A stretch of 64,000 bases of DNA from Pseudochrobactrum sp. sp1633 (GCF_030376605.1 NZ_JARRAE010000010.1:1-64000); one strand, 5' to 3'; shown: positions 24,946 through 34,378, counted from the stretch's first letter. The notes: generated by a model not told the origin, from the sequence alone. Numbers and translations: made by a program.

Positions 24946-26022
24946 ATGACGACAGCCACCACCAAAGAGAACCTGAATAAAGGTGAAATCCGCAGCGCTG
25001 CAGAACGCTTTGGCGTGCTGGAAATGCCGTCTTTGGAGTTTACGCCGGAGATTGCTGCGGAAACCGAGCATCTCTATCAGCGTGTGGCGCATCATATTCC
25101 GCGCATTGAATGGCCTGCCTATGCGCCTTATGTGGCTGCGATCAACCGTATCAAAAAACAGCGCAATGCCGTTATCCTCGCCCATAATTACCAGACACCG
25201 GAAATCTTCCATTGTGTGGCGGATATTGTCGGCGACAGTTTGCAACTGGCGCGCGAAGCTGAGCGTGTGGATGCCGATATTATCGTGCAATGCGGTGTGC
25301 ATTTCATGGCGGAAACTTCAAAACTACTTAGCCCTGATAAGACTGTGCTGATACCGGATATGAAGGCAGGCTGCTCTCTGGCGGAATCCATCACCGGAGC
25401 CGATGTGCGCTTGTTGCGTGAGACCTATCCGGGTGTGCCGATTGTCACTTATGTCAACACCTCTGCCGATGTGAAGGCCGAGAGCGATATCTGCTGTACC
25501 TCTGCCAATGCCGTGCAGGTGGTGGAGAGTTTTGGTGTTGATCGTGTGCTTTGTATTCCGGATGAATTTCTGGCGCAGAATGTTGCGGCGCAAACTTCCG
25601 TTAAAGTGCTGACATGGAAAGGCCGCTGCGAGGTGCATGAGCGCTTTACGGCTGAGGAGTTGCTGGCTTACCGTGCCGCCGATCCGACTATTCAGATTGT
25701 TGCTCATCCGGAATGCCCGCCTTCAGTCGTCGCTGTGGCTGATTTCGCCGGTTCTACTAAAGGCATGATTGATTATGTGCGCAACAACCGTCCGGCAAAG
25801 GTGATGCTGGTGACAGAATGCTCGATGGCTTCCAATATTGCAGCGGAAGTACCGGATGTGGAATTCGTTAAACCGTGCAATCTCTGCCCGCATATGAAGC
25901 GTATTACTTTGCCGAAAATTCTCGACACGCTGGTGAATATGAGCGGTGAGGTTTTCGTCGATGCAACAATGGCTGCCAAAGCACGGCAGGCCGTTGAACG
26001 CATGATCAATCTGAAAAACTGA
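24946..26022 (+). CDS. nadA: Quinolinate synthase
   Basis: [4Fe-4S] enzyme that condenses iminoaspartate with dihydroxyacetone phosphate to quinolinate in de novo NAD synthesis. The ATG at 24946 has GAGG 6 nt upstream; it gives 358 aa. The three cluster cysteines fall in [19 protein letters not shown] and [24 protein letters not shown] and [12 protein letters not shown] are substrate-site motifs. An ATG four codons earlier lacks correct spacing. First gene of the nadABC-panCB run, downstream of two palindromes. Confidence 0.96.
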   Translation: MTTATTKENLNKGEIRSAAERFGVLEMPSLEFTPEIAAETEHLYQRVAHHIPRIEWPAYAPYVAAINRIKKQRNAVILAHNYQTPEIFHCVADIVGDSLQLAREAERVDADIIVQCGVHFMAETSKLLSPDKTVLIPDMKAGCSLAESITGADVRLLRETYPGVPIVTYVNTSADVKAESDICCTSANAVQVVESFGVDRVLCIPDEFLAQNVAAQTSVKVLTWKGRCEVHERFTAEELLAYRAADPTIQIVAHPECPPSVVAVADFAGSTKGMIDYVRNNRPAKVMLVTECSMASNIAAEVPDVEFVKPCNLCPHMKRITLPKILDTLVNMSGEVFVDATMAAKARQAVERMINLKN

Positions 26023-26029
26023 CGGCGTG

Positions 26030-27583
26030 ATGATGAGTGCAAATCACAATCAGATTATAATTGTTGGCGGGGGGCTGGCAGGGCTGTTTTGTGCGCTGCA
26101 ATTAAGCCCGCTGCCGGTGACAGTGATTGCCGCCGCACCTATCGGGCAGGGCGCATCTTCCGCATGGGCGCAGGCCGGTATTGCTGCGGCTGTTTCCTCT
26201 GATGATACGATTGAAAGTCATGTGGCCGATACGCTGGTCGCCGGTGATGGCATTGTGGATGAAGATGTCATTCGCATGATGGCCTCTTCAGCTTCAGACC
26301 GTGTGCATGATCTTCTCGAGCTCGGCGTGCCGTTCGACCGCGATCTGGCAGGGCATTTGCAGGTATCGCGCGAGGCGGCGCATAGCCATAGCCGTATCGT
26401 GCGCGTGCGTGGTGATATGGCAGGCCGTGCGATCATGCAGGCGCTGGTTGCCAAAGTGCGTGAAACACCTTCCGTCACGATCGTGGAAAATGCCACGGCC
26501 TATCAGCTGACGTCGGATCAGAAGGGTATCAGCGGTGTAACCATCCGCCGGACAGATGGTTCTGATCAAATTTTACCGGCACGACAGGTGGTGATTGCCA
26601 CCGGTGGCATCGGGCATCTCTATCAGGTGACCACCAACCCGGCAGAGGCCAGCGGTTCGGGTATCGGCATGGCTGCTGAGGCCGGTGCGCTTCTGGCGGA
26701 TATGGAATTTGTGCAGTTTCACCCGACTGCGCTGGATGTGAAGGCCGATCCGGCACCTTTGGCGACAGAGGCTCTGCGTGGTCATGGTGCGCATCTGGTC
26801 AATAAAGCCGGTGAGCGCTTCATGCTGCGTCACGATCCGGCTGCCGAAATGGCGCCGCGCGATGTGGTGGCGCGCGGTATTTATGAAGAGGTGATAAGCG
26901 GGCGCGGTGCTTATCTCGATTGCACGAAGGCAATCGGAGAGGCATTCGCGCAGGAGTTCCCGACAGTCTATGCTTATTGTCAGGCGGTTGGTATTGATCC
27001 TGCTCGCGAGCTTATTCCTGTGGTGCCAGCGGCGCATTATTTCATGGGAGGCATTCTCACGGATATGGATGGCCGCACGACGGTTGAAGGCCTGTGGGCT
27101 TGCGGGGAGGCAGCGTCAACCGGTGCGCATGGTGCCAATCGCTTAGCATCCAATTCTCTGCTGGAAGCAGTGGTGTTTGGCGCGCGTGTTGCCGAGGCGA
27201 TCAGGCAATTGCCGCAAGAAGATTACGTGCCGCAATCTGTTGTTGAGGTTCTGCCATCTGCTGACAAACCAGCTCCCGCTGAGGCCATGCAGCAATTGCG
27301 GGCGGTGATGAGCCGAAGTTTCGGCGTTATCCGCAGGCAGGATCAGATGTTGCAGGGGCTGCAACACATCCGGCAACTGGCGCGGAACAATCGCGATCCG
27401 GTTTTTGCCAATTGCTTGGCGACTGCTGAAGTGCTTGCGGTGTCCGCCTTAGCACGTAAGGAAAGCCGTGGCGGTCATTATCGCAGCGACTATCCCGAAA
27501 GCTCGGTCATCTGGCAGCATCGCTCAATGATGACTTTGCAAGACGCTCAGGAAACCTATCAAAAACTAGCGGAAACTGCCTGA
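26030..27583 (+). CDS. nadB: L-aspartate oxidase
   Basis: FAD enzyme that oxidises L-aspartate to iminoaspartate, the substrate of NadA. About 517 aa. The N-terminal Rossmann motif is IIIVGGGLAGLFCALQL; the flavoprotein-family motifs SSAWAQAGIAAA, EFVQFHPTAL and GLWACGEAASTGAHGANRLASNSL follow, with the active-site Arg in ATEALRGHG. Start: GTG-ATG-ATG in a row; I took the first ATG, eight bp after nadA. Its stop overlaps the nadC start (TGATG). NadA and NadB probably act together because iminoaspartate is unstable. Confidence 0.95.
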   Translation: MMSANHNQIIIVGGGLAGLFCALQLSPLPVTVIAAAPIGQGASSAWAQAGIAAAVSSDDTIESHVADTLVAGDGIVDEDVIRMMASSASDRVHDLLELGVPFDRDLAGHLQVSREAAHSHSRIVRVRGDMAGRAIMQALVAKVRETPSVTIVENATAYQLTSDQKGISGVTIRRTDGSDQILPARQVVIATGGIGHLYQVTTNPAEASGSGIGMAAEAGALLADMEFVQFHPTALDVKADPAPLATEALRGHGAHLVNKAGERFMLRHDPAAEMAPRDVVARGIYEEVISGRGAYLDCTKAIGEAFAQEFPTVYAYCQAVGIDPARELIPVVPAAHYFMGGILTDMDGRTTVEGLWACGEAASTGAHGANRLASNSLLEAVVFGARVAEAIRQLPQEDYVPQSVVEVLPSADKPAPAEAMQQLRAVMSRSFGVIRRQDQMLQGLQHIRQLARNNRDPVFANCLATAEVLAVSALARKESRGGHYRSDYPESSVIWQHRSMMTLQDAQETYQKLAETA

Positions 27584-28446
27584 TGAAAACTGCTTATCCT
27601 TCTGTTTTGCCGCGCCCGCTGGTTGAAGATGCCGTGCGCAATGCGCTGCTCGAAGATCTGGGACGTGCCGGAGATATTACCAGCCATGCGACGATTGCCC
27701 CTGATAAACAGGCGACTGCCTTGCTGACCAGCCGTGAAGACGGCGTGGTGGCCGGTGTTGATTTTATCCGCGCGGCCTTCACGCAGATTGACCCGACACT
27801 GCAAATTACAATCGCTGTGGAAGACAGCACGCGCATCAAAGCAGGGCAGGAGATCGCCCGTATCAGCGGCAATGCCCGTTCTATTTTGTCAGCTGAACGT
27901 GTGGCGCTTAATTATCTCATGGTGCTGTCCGGCATTGCGACTTACACCGCACGCTTTGCAGATAAGATTGCCCATACGCAGGCCAAAATCTGTGACACCC
28001 GCAAAACCATGCCCGGCATGCGGGCTTTGGCCAAATATGCGGTGCGTTGCGGCGGTGGTGCCAATCACCGTTTTGGCCTCGATGATGCGGTGTTGATTAA
28101 AGACAACCACATTGCCGTTGCAGGCGGGGTCAAACAGGCGATTGAAGCCGCACGCAGCTTTGTCGGACATCTGGTGAAGATCGAAGTTGAGGTCGATACG
28201 TTGGAACAGATGGCAGAAGCGCTGTCTGTGCAGGCGGATGTGATTCTTCTTGATAATATGTCGCCGGAAACCCTTGTTAAAGCTGTTGAAATTAATGCCG
28301 GACGCGCAAAGCTTGAGGCCTCAGGCAATATTAATTTCGACACGGTTAAGGCTGTGGCCGAGACGGGTGTCGACTATATCTCAACCTCGAAAATCACAAT
28401 GTCTGCACCGACACTTGATGTCGGGCTGGATATTATCATCACTTGA
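27583..28446 (+). CDS. nadC: Nicotinate-nucleotide pyrophosphorylase (quinolinate phosphoribosyltransferase)
   Basis: Converts quinolinate and PRPP to nicotinate mononucleotide, the third step of de novo NAD synthesis. The 287-aa product has the N-terminal DLGRAGDITSHATI, the central CDTRKTMPGMRALAKYAVRCGGG with substrate-binding Arg and Lys, and IEVEVDTLEQ and ASGNINFDTVKA in the barrel. Translation is coupled to nadB through a one-base overlap. It completes nadABC; panC starts 39 bp later. Confidence 0.96.
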   Translation: MKTAYPSVLPRPLVEDAVRNALLEDLGRAGDITSHATIAPDKQATALLTSREDGVVAGVDFIRAAFTQIDPTLQITIAVEDSTRIKAGQEIARISGNARSILSAERVALNYLMVLSGIATYTARFADKIAHTQAKICDTRKTMPGMRALAKYAVRCGGGANHRFGLDDAVLIKDNHIAVAGGVKQAIEAARSFVGHLVKIEVEVDTLEQMAEALSVQADVILLDNMSPETLVKAVEINAGRAKLEASGNINFDTVKAVAETGVDYISTSKITMSAPTLDVGLDIIIT

Positions 28447-28485
28447 TGAGATAGAGTGCGCACTGGTTTTTCAGGGGATGATGAT

Positions 28486-29343
28486 ATGCAACTGATCCGC
28501 ACAATTGCAGATTTACGCACGGCTTTGAGAGCTGAGCGAAGTGCAGGCAAGACTGTCGGCTTCGTGCCGACAATGGGTTATCTGCATATCGGTCATCTGA
28601 CACTGGCAAAGCATAGCCAGTTGAATTGTGATGTCACAGTTGTTTCGATTTTCGTCAATCCCACGCAGTTTTCACCCAATGAAGATCTGGCGCAATATCC
28701 GCGTAATCTGCCGCATGATCTGAAACTGCTCGAAGAGCAGGGCGTGGATTATGTTTTCGCACCTGAGGTGGATGAGATGTATCCGGATGGCAGCGGCAAA
28801 ACATCGACCTATGTTGATGTTGGTGATCTGTCTTCCATCCTGATGGGGGCATTGCGCCCCAATCATTTCCGTGGCGTGGCAACGGTGGTGAGCAAGCTGT
28901 TCAATATCGTGCAGCCGGACAAAGCTTTCTTCGGCGAGAAGGATTATCAGCAGCTTGCCGTCATCAAGCGTATGGTGACTGATCTCAATCAGCCGGTTGA
29001 AGTCTTCGGTGTGCCGACAGTGCGCGAACCGGATGGTCTTGCCTGCTCATCGCGTAACAGTCTTTTGAGTGCGGAAGACCGTGCCGCAGCCATTATCCTG
29101 CCGCAGGCAATGCAATTGGCACAAACACTGGTGGATCAGGGCGAACGCTCGGTTTCAGTATTGCACCAAGCGGTGCTTGATAAGTTACAGCAGGAAGCAC
29201 GGGGTGAGGTTGAGGCCGTGGATATCCGTGATGCGGAAACGCTGGCTGAAACCGCAGAGCTGCTCACCGCACCGGCGGTACTATTGCTGACAGTACGCTT
29301 TGGGAAAACCCGTTTGATCGACCAGCATGTGCTGCGGTTTTAA
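28486..29343 (+). CDS. panC: Pantothenate synthetase
   Basis: ATP-dependent ligation of pantoate and beta-alanine to pantothenate, the CoA precursor. From the ATG at 28486 (AGGGG upstream) it is 285 aa. The nucleotide-binding PTMGYLHIGHLTL has the HxGH-type motif; the VSIFVNPTQFSPNEDL, FFGEKDYQQLAVI and EPDGLACSSRNSLL motifs follow. An in-frame start at 28456 lacks conservation. It follows nadC closely and is followed by panB after 22 bp, so pantothenate and NAD synthesis appear to share a transcript. Confidence 0.96.
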   Translation: MQLIRTIADLRTALRAERSAGKTVGFVPTMGYLHIGHLTLAKHSQLNCDVTVVSIFVNPTQFSPNEDLAQYPRNLPHDLKLLEEQGVDYVFAPEVDEMYPDGSGKTSTYVDVGDLSSILMGALRPNHFRGVATVVSKLFNIVQPDKAFFGEKDYQQLAVIKRMVTDLNQPVEVFGVPTVREPDGLACSSRNSLLSAEDRAAAIILPQAMQLAQTLVDQGERSVSVLHQAVLDKLQQEARGEVEAVDIRDAETLAETAELLTAPAVLLLTVRFGKTRLIDQHVLRF

Positions 29344-29365
29344 CCTCTAATCAAAGGAAACGGCC

Positions 29366-30175
29366 ATGAGTGTTCAGAAACAGATCCGCCGCATTACCGT
29401 GCCGGAAATCCGTGCCCGCAAAGGCGGTGTGCCGCTGGTTTCACTCACAGCCTATCATGCGCACACGGCTGCCATTGTTGACCGCTATGCGGATTTTATG
29501 CTGGTGGGCGACAGTGTCGGCATGGTGATGCATGGCATGGAATCGACCATCGGCGTGTCTCTGGAAATGATGATTATGCACGGGCAGGCGGTGATGCGCG
29601 GTTCGTCCCGTGCGCTGGTTGTGGTGGATATGCCTTTCGGCTCCTATGAGGAAAGTCCGCAGGCCGCCTTCCGCAATGCAGCGCGGATCATGGCGGAAAC
29701 TGGCTGTGGTGCGGTCAAGCTTGAGGGCGGCGTGCAGATGGCCGAGACAATTAGCTTTCTGACCAAGCGCGGTATTCCGGTGCTGGCACATATTGGCCTC
29801 ACACCGCAGGCTGTGCATGTGATGGGCGGTTATAAAGTGCAGGGACGAGATCAGGCGTTGTGGGATTTGATTAAGCAGGATGCGCAGGCGGTTGCTGATG
29901 CCGGTGCTTTCGGCATTGTGCTGGAAGGCATTGTCGAGCCGCTGGCACGTGAAATTACAGCGCAGGTTGCGGTACCAACCATTGGTATCGGCGCATCAGC
30001 AGAGTGTGACGGGCAAATTCTGGTGCTGGAAGATATGCTCGGCCTGAATGACAAGCCTGCCAAATTCGTCCGCCAATATGGAGCCATTGGTGCGGTCATT
30101 GACGAGGCGGTGAAAGCCTATGCGGAAGATGTGAAAAGCCGCAGTTTTCCTGACGAACGGCACATCTATCGCTAA
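29366..30175 (+). CDS. panB: 3-methyl-2-oxobutanoate hydroxymethyltransferase
   Basis: Adds the hydroxymethyl group of 5,10-methylene-THF to ketoisovalerate, giving ketopantoate. The 269-aa protein has the TIM-barrel motifs [24 protein letters not shown] with its Mg-binding Asp, [20 protein letters not shown]-like [16 protein letters not shown] and the catalytic Glu in [19 protein letters not shown] precedes the ATG. Last gene of the nadABC-panCB run; it ends 5 bp from the convergent nadQ stop. Confidence 0.96.
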   Translation: MSVQKQIRRITVPEIRARKGGVPLVSLTAYHAHTAAIVDRYADFMLVGDSVGMVMHGMESTIGVSLEMMIMHGQAVMRGSSRALVVVDMPFGSYEESPQAAFRNAARIMAETGCGAVKLEGGVQMAETISFLTKRGIPVLAHIGLTPQAVHVMGGYKVQGRDQALWDLIKQDAQAVADAGAFGIVLEGIVEPLAREITAQVAVPTIGIGASAECDGQILVLEDMLGLNDKPAKFVRQYGAIGAVIDEAVKAYAEDVKSRSFPDERHIYR

Positions 30176-30180
30176 ATCAC

Positions 30181-31164
30181 CTATCGCTGAGACAGCGTTA
30201 CCCTTAAGCCCGGAGCAGGGCGCTCTTCCAGAACCGCACGGCGGAAACGGTAGAGCGCTGCCGGACGTCCGCGCAACTGGCTGAGGCTGGCACCGGTCGG
30301 CTCCACCAGCTCGGCATTTTCCACGAGACGGCGGAAATTCTGCTTGTGCAGATGACGGCCGGAGATTGCCTCAACGGTTTCTTGCAAGGCGGTGAGGGTA
30401 AAGCAATCCGGCATGATTTCAAAAATAACCGGACGATATTTCAGCTTGGCGCGCAGCCGCGCAATCGCGGTGGCGAGAATACGGCGATGGTCAAAAACCA
30501 TAGCACGACCCGTATGGCGCTGTAATTCTTCAAGCTGCGGTGTTGCGCTGACCGTGCCGTCAATCGTAGCCTCACGCACAAGTCCCGCTTCATAAAGCAG
30601 TTCATAGCGCTCCAGCACACGCTCTTCATCCCATTGAATCCCATCAGTACCGAAGGCAAGGCGCAATCTTGTGAGGCGCGGCAACAGATGCAAATCATAG
30701 GCCGGGCTGCTGCGTTTGTCGCCCTGCGCCCATTCGCGCAACGCAGGCAGAATAAGCGTGTCGATCAGCGCAGGCTTGCCATTACGCCAGTCTTCCCACG
30801 GCAAAAAATCATACCAATAGCGCCAGCCGTCATTGTTTTGCTCTGCATCAAACCTTGTCAGTGCCAGATAGCCGACTGAGATCACATGGGTATCGCCTGC
30901 GGGTGCTGTGGATTTGGCACGGCCACGATCGCCGAATGTGTAGAGCTGCTCCACATAGCCAAGCCGCAAGGCTGTCTGCGCTTCAACCCACAGACGCAAA
31001 CCGGCTTCCAGTGTGCGGTGCTTCAACGGGTCAAAGCGGCCATAAGGCAAGGAGAGGACATCAGATAGCTCATAATCCGCACATAGAATGACCGGATTGT
31101 TTTTGTGGATTGTAACAATAGCGGCACTGAGGCCAACCTCAACAGCAGAAGAAATATCAGCCAT
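30181..31164 (-). CDS. nadQ: NAD biosynthesis regulator NadQ (COG4111 type)
   Basis: A 327-aa protein that I recognise as the alphaproteobacterial NAD regulator NadQ. The N-terminal half (about 20-210) is a Nudix-like domain (AAIVTIHKNNPVILC and HRTLEAGLRLWVEAQTALRLGYVEQLYTFGD regions) lacking a full catalytic Nudix box. The C-terminal part (about 240-320) is a winged-helix-like DNA-binding domain (FTLTALQETVEAISGRHLHK, NFRRLVE, then RGRPAALYRFRR), a layout like that of NrtR. It overlaps the HD gene upstream by 8 bp. The likely targets are the two TGCTC-N5-GAGCA palindromes before nadA, 5.3 kb away; the ligand is unknown from sequence. Confidence 0.85.
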   Translation of the reverse strand: MADISSAVEVGLSAAIVTIHKNNPVILCADYELSDVLSLPYGRFDPLKHRTLEAGLRLWVEAQTALRLGYVEQLYTFGDRGRAKSTAPAGDTHVISVGYLALTRFDAEQNNDGWRYWYDFLPWEDWRNGKPALIDTLILPALREWAQGDKRSSPAYDLHLLPRLTRLRLAFGTDGIQWDEERVLERYELLYEAGLVREATIDGTVSATPQLEELQRHTGRAMVFDHRRILATAIARLRAKLKYRPVIFEIMPDCFTLTALQETVEAISGRHLHKQNFRRLVENAELVEPTGASLSQLRGRPAALYRFRRAVLEERPAPGLRVTLSQR

Positions 31165-31780
31165 GAATCTGCGCCTCCAGTTCCTGAAAGCGCTTCATGA
31201 AAGCCTGTTCTATCTCTGCGGTCGGCAGTGGTGACAAATCAAAATCTCCGGCATGAAAACCACGTGGTCGCCCGAAAAACTCTGCCGCTTCCGCTGTGCT
31301 GAAACCGGCAAGCTCCGTGGCTTCAAAATAGGCAGAAACAATGTCTGCTTTCTTAATGGCCTTTTTCAATGCGACTGGCATGGTGGCAGGCAGCGAAAAG
31401 CGCAGGTGAATGGCCGTTTCCAGCCGTGCTTCAATCTGTTTGTAAGCACCGCCCATCACGGCCTTGAAAGGCGAGATCATGTCACCGATCACATATTCCG
31501 GCGCATCATGCAGCAGTGCCAGCATTTGCTCTTTATGTGTGGCGGCCGTATTCTGCCTGCAAAAAATCTGTTCAACCAGCAGCGAATGCTGCGCTACGGA
31601 ATAGGCATGGTCACCGTGCGTCTGGCCATTCCAGCGGGCAACACGCGCAAGCCCGTGGGCAATGTCGCTGATCTCAATATCCAGCGGCGATGGGTCAAGC
31701 AAATCCAGCCTGCGGCCGGACAGCATACGCTGCCATGCACGAACCGGTTTTGTGGTCGCTCTGCCGCCGGATATCGCCAT
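31157..31780 (-). CDS. HD-domain hydrolase (YfbR-like)
   Basis: A 207-aa metal-dependent phosphohydrolase of the HD superfamily. Candidate ligands are H65 (SVAQHSLLV), H91-D92 (ALLHDAPEYVIGD) and D147 (KKADIVSAYFEA), spaced as in YfbR 5'-deoxynucleotidases; the HDAPEYVIGDMISPFK segment is characteristic. The nucleotide substrate is not proved. It overlaps ygfZ by one base (TAATG) and nadQ by 8 bp, so the three are a tight operon. A nucleotidase beside a NAD regulator fits nucleotide economy, but this is inference. Confidence 0.87.
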   Translation of the reverse strand: MAISGGRATTKPVRAWQRMLSGRRLDLLDPSPLDIEISDIAHGLARVARWNGQTHGDHAYSVAQHSLLVEQIFCRQNTAATHKEQMLALLHDAPEYVIGDMISPFKAVMGGAYKQIEARLETAIHLRFSLPATMPVALKKAIKKADIVSAYFEATELAGFSTAEAAEFFGRPRGFHAGDFDLSPLPTAEIEQAFMKRFQELEAQIHG

Positions 31781-32694
31781 TATTCAGCAGTCCCTTCAGG
31801 GAAGGTGAATTTGGCATAGGCGGGAATTGTGAGCGTGATTTCTGTCTCACCGGCCAGCAGCGGAATGTTTTTGTCCAGCGCATCCTTCACACGGTCAATG
31901 CGCACCAATGCCAGACCATGCGTGCCGTTGGTGCTACGCAATGTTCCGACTTCTTTGCCGCCTGCGGTGATCGGTGTGTCAGAGGCGGGCAAAGCAGCTT
32001 GCGCAGTCGCCTGCAAAATCCTGCGGCGTGCGGTTCCGCGATGCTGCATACGGGACACAACTTCCTGCCCGACGAAGCAGCCTTTCTTGAAAGACACGCC
32101 GCTGAACTGCTCGAAATTAATATCATGGGGAAAAACATCATTCATGATGAAATCCGCGCCACCTTCAGCAATGCCATAATGAATACGCAAAGCTGCCCAT
32201 GCATCACGCTCGAGTTGTGTGGCGGGGGAGGAGTCGTCAGTTTCAGCATAATAACGGCGCACATTTGCGGCATCAGGGAAGCGCTCATCACGCACTGCCT
32301 GATAACTATCAAGGCTAATTGAATCACTTTCTGAACGGCCTGAATCAGTTTTCCAGCCAATCCTGATAATTGATTCATTTAAAACGATAATTTCAGCTTT
32401 GGCACGCAGACGATAAAGCGTGAGGCGCTTGGCAAAGACCTCGGATCCTTCTTTCGCAAGATCAATCCGAAAGCCATTCTCAATGCGCGAAATCAGAAAA
32501 TCGAACTGGATTTTCCCCTGTGGGCTGAGCAGTGCCGAAGCGCGCAAAATGCCGCTTTCAAGCGTATTCAGATCAGCCGTGAAGATGGATTGCAGAAATG
32601 TTTCTGCATCTTCTCCGCGCACAAGGATTTGTGTGCGGTCATCAAAATTTCCGGTTAATCCGGTCAACAGAGTTAAAGGTTCTGCCGTTGTCAT
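31780..32694 (-). CDS. ygfZ: Folate-binding protein YgfZ/GcvT-like
   Basis: Tetrahydrofolate-binding protein that supports Fe-S cluster assembly or repair, not glycine cleavage itself. The ATG at 32694 (GGGAAG upstream) gives 304 aa. The hallmark KGCFVGQEVVSRM includes the conserved Cys; the N-terminal LVRGEDAETFLQSIFTADL and ALLSPQGKIQFDFL are also typical. A TTG seven codons upstream is in frame but not needed. First gene of the overlapping ygfZ-HD-nadQ operon, divergent from pyrC. NadA, HemN and FnrN, all Fe-S proteins, are in the same window, which may be chance. Confidence 0.92.
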   Translation of the reverse strand: MTTAEPLTLLTGLTGNFDDRTQILVRGEDAETFLQSIFTADLNTLESGILRASALLSPQGKIQFDFLISRIENGFRIDLAKEGSEVFAKRLTLYRLRAKAEIIVLNESIIRIGWKTDSGRSESDSISLDSYQAVRDERFPDAANVRRYYAETDDSSPATQLERDAWAALRIHYGIAEGGADFIMNDVFPHDINFEQFSGVSFKKGCFVGQEVVSRMQHRGTARRRILQATAQAALPASDTPITAGGKEVGTLRSTNGTHGLALVRIDRVKDALDKNIPLLAGETEITLTIPAYAKFTFPEGTAE

Positions 32695-32767
32695 ATCAAC
32701 TTCCCGGTTTTTCAAATAAGTGAGGATGCAATAGTCTTGCTATTCGTGTTTATGTTACGTAAGCCGC

Positions 32768-32812
32768 ATCGCAAGTTATCGCAAGACTGGAACAGCGCGT
32801 TATCGCAAAGAC
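32768..32812 (+). repeat. Three short ATCGCAA direct repeats in the pyrC leader
   Basis: ATCGCAAG (32768), TTATCGCAAGAC (32776) and TTATCGCAAAGAC (32800) lie in the 60 bp before the pyrC ribosome-binding site GGGAG. Confidence 0.6.
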
Positions 32813-32824
32813 GGGAGAAACCGG

Positions 32825-34159
32825 ATGACCACAACATTCGATACGATTTTCAAAGGCGCAACGGTTGTTAATCATGATGGCAGTGCCATTCGTGACATCG
32901 GTGTCAAAAACGGACGCATTACCGCGATCGGCTCCCTGTCTGACAAGTCTGCCGGTGAGGTCATTAACTGCGCTGGTTTGCATATTCTGCCGGGCGTTGT
33001 CGACAGTCAGGTACATTTCCGTGAACCGGGCATGGAACACAAAGAAGACCTGCAAACCGGATCGCTCGCAGCCGTACTTGGCGGTGTGACCTCCGTTTTC
33101 GAAATGCCAAACACCAAGCCGCTGACAACATCGCCGGAAGCGCTGGCCGACAAGGTGAAGCGCGGCACGCATCGTATGCATTGCGATTTCGCGTTCTGGG
33201 TTGGCGGTACACGCGACAATGCCAAAGACGTGGCCGAGCTTGAACGTCTGCCGGGTGCGGCCGGTATCAAGGTTTTCATGGGCTCTTCAACCGGTGATTT
33301 GCTGGTGGAAGACGATGAAGGCGTTGCATCTATTCTGCGCAATACACGCCGCCGCGCAGCATTCCATTCGGAAGATGAATTCCGCCTGCGTGAGCGCGAA
33401 GGTCTGCGTGTTGAAAATGATCCGTCGAGCCATCCTGTCTGGCGCGATGAGATTGCAGCGCTGACCTGCACACAGCGTCTGGTGCGCATTGCCCGCGAAA
33501 CACGCGCACGTATTCATGTGCTGCATATTTCGACTGCGGAAGAAATCGAGTTTCTGAAAGATTGCAAAGATGTGGCGACCTGCGAGGCGACACCGCATCA
33601 TCTGACGCTGTCTTCGGAGGATTACAAAACGCTCGGCAATCTCATCCAGATGAACCCGCCGGTGCGTGATGCACGTCACCGCGATGGCGTCTGGCATGGC
33701 ATCGGGCAGGGCGTTGTGGATGTTCTGGGCTCAGACCATGCACCACATACGCTGGAAGAAAAGCAGAAGCCTTATCCGGCCTCTCCATCCGGCATGACCG
33801 GTGTGCAGACGCTTGTGCCGATCATGCTTGATCATGTGAATGCAGGCCGTTTGTCGCTTGAGCGTTTTGTTGATCTGTCTTCGCACGGCCCGAACCGTAT
33901 TTTTGGTATGTCACGCAAGGGACGGATTGCCGTGGGCTATGATGCCGATCTGACGATTGTTGATATGAAACATCGTGAAACCATCACCCATGAACAGGCT
34001 GGCTCCAAGGCCGGTTGGACACCATATCATGGTAAGACAGTGACTGGCTGGCCGGTTGGCACAATCGTGCGTGGTCATAAGGTGATGTGGGAAGGCGAGA
34101 TCGTTAATCCTTCGCTTGGTGAGCCTGTGGAGTTTACTGAGGCTTTGCCGAGAAGCTAA
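32825..34159 (+). CDS. pyrC: Dihydroorotase, class I
   Basis: Zinc enzyme that cyclises carbamoyl-aspartate to dihydroorotate in pyrimidine synthesis. The 444-aa amidohydrolase has the carboxylated Lys149 (GIKVFMGSST), further ligand candidates H181 (FHSEDE) and H231/H234 (HVLHIS), and the catalytic Asp304 in LGSDHAPHT; SPSGMTGVQTLVP is the class I C-terminal motif. The usual DxHxH metal motif reads D60-S-Q62-V-H64, with Gln for the first His. I recall this in Rhizobiales homologues, so it may be a subfamily trait and the substrate should be treated with some care. It stands alone, divergent from ygfZ. Partial copies of its last 15 bp follow the stop. Confidence 0.88.
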   Translation: MTTTFDTIFKGATVVNHDGSAIRDIGVKNGRITAIGSLSDKSAGEVINCAGLHILPGVVDSQVHFREPGMEHKEDLQTGSLAAVLGGVTSVFEMPNTKPLTTSPEALADKVKRGTHRMHCDFAFWVGGTRDNAKDVAELERLPGAAGIKVFMGSSTGDLLVEDDEGVASILRNTRRRAAFHSEDEFRLREREGLRVENDPSSHPVWRDEIAALTCTQRLVRIARETRARIHVLHISTAEEIEFLKDCKDVATCEATPHHLTLSSEDYKTLGNLIQMNPPVRDARHRDGVWHGIGQGVVDVLGSDHAPHTLEEKQKPYPASPSGMTGVQTLVPIMLDHVNAGRLSLERFVDLSSHGPNRIFGMSRKGRIAVGYDADLTIVDMKHRETITHEQAGSKAGWTPYHGKTVTGWPVGTIVRGHKVMWEGEIVNPSLGEPVEFTEALPRS

Positions 34160-34235
34160 ATAAAGCTGGCTTTGCCGAGAAGACAAAAAAACTGGCTTTG
34201 CCGAGAAGGTAATACCCCGAGGCTTTGCCAGTAAG
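34141..34235 (+). repeat. Four tandem copies of the pyrC 3' end (26-27 bp period)
   Basis: GGCTTTGCCGAGAAG occurs at 34141 (last codons of pyrC), 34168 and 34194, and with two mismatches at 34221. Spacers are 11-12 bp and A-rich. Only the first copy is coding. Confidence 0.9.
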
Positions 34236-34378
34236 GCGGAAGCTGGAGTAGTTCGGTTTTGACCGAATGAAAAATGAAGGCTGCGATGGTGGAACTGTCG
34301 CAGTCTTTTTAGTTTTGTATCCCGCAAAACCCAGACTGATATTTACGACTGTTCAATTTGTTTATGGTTTGTAGTGCC

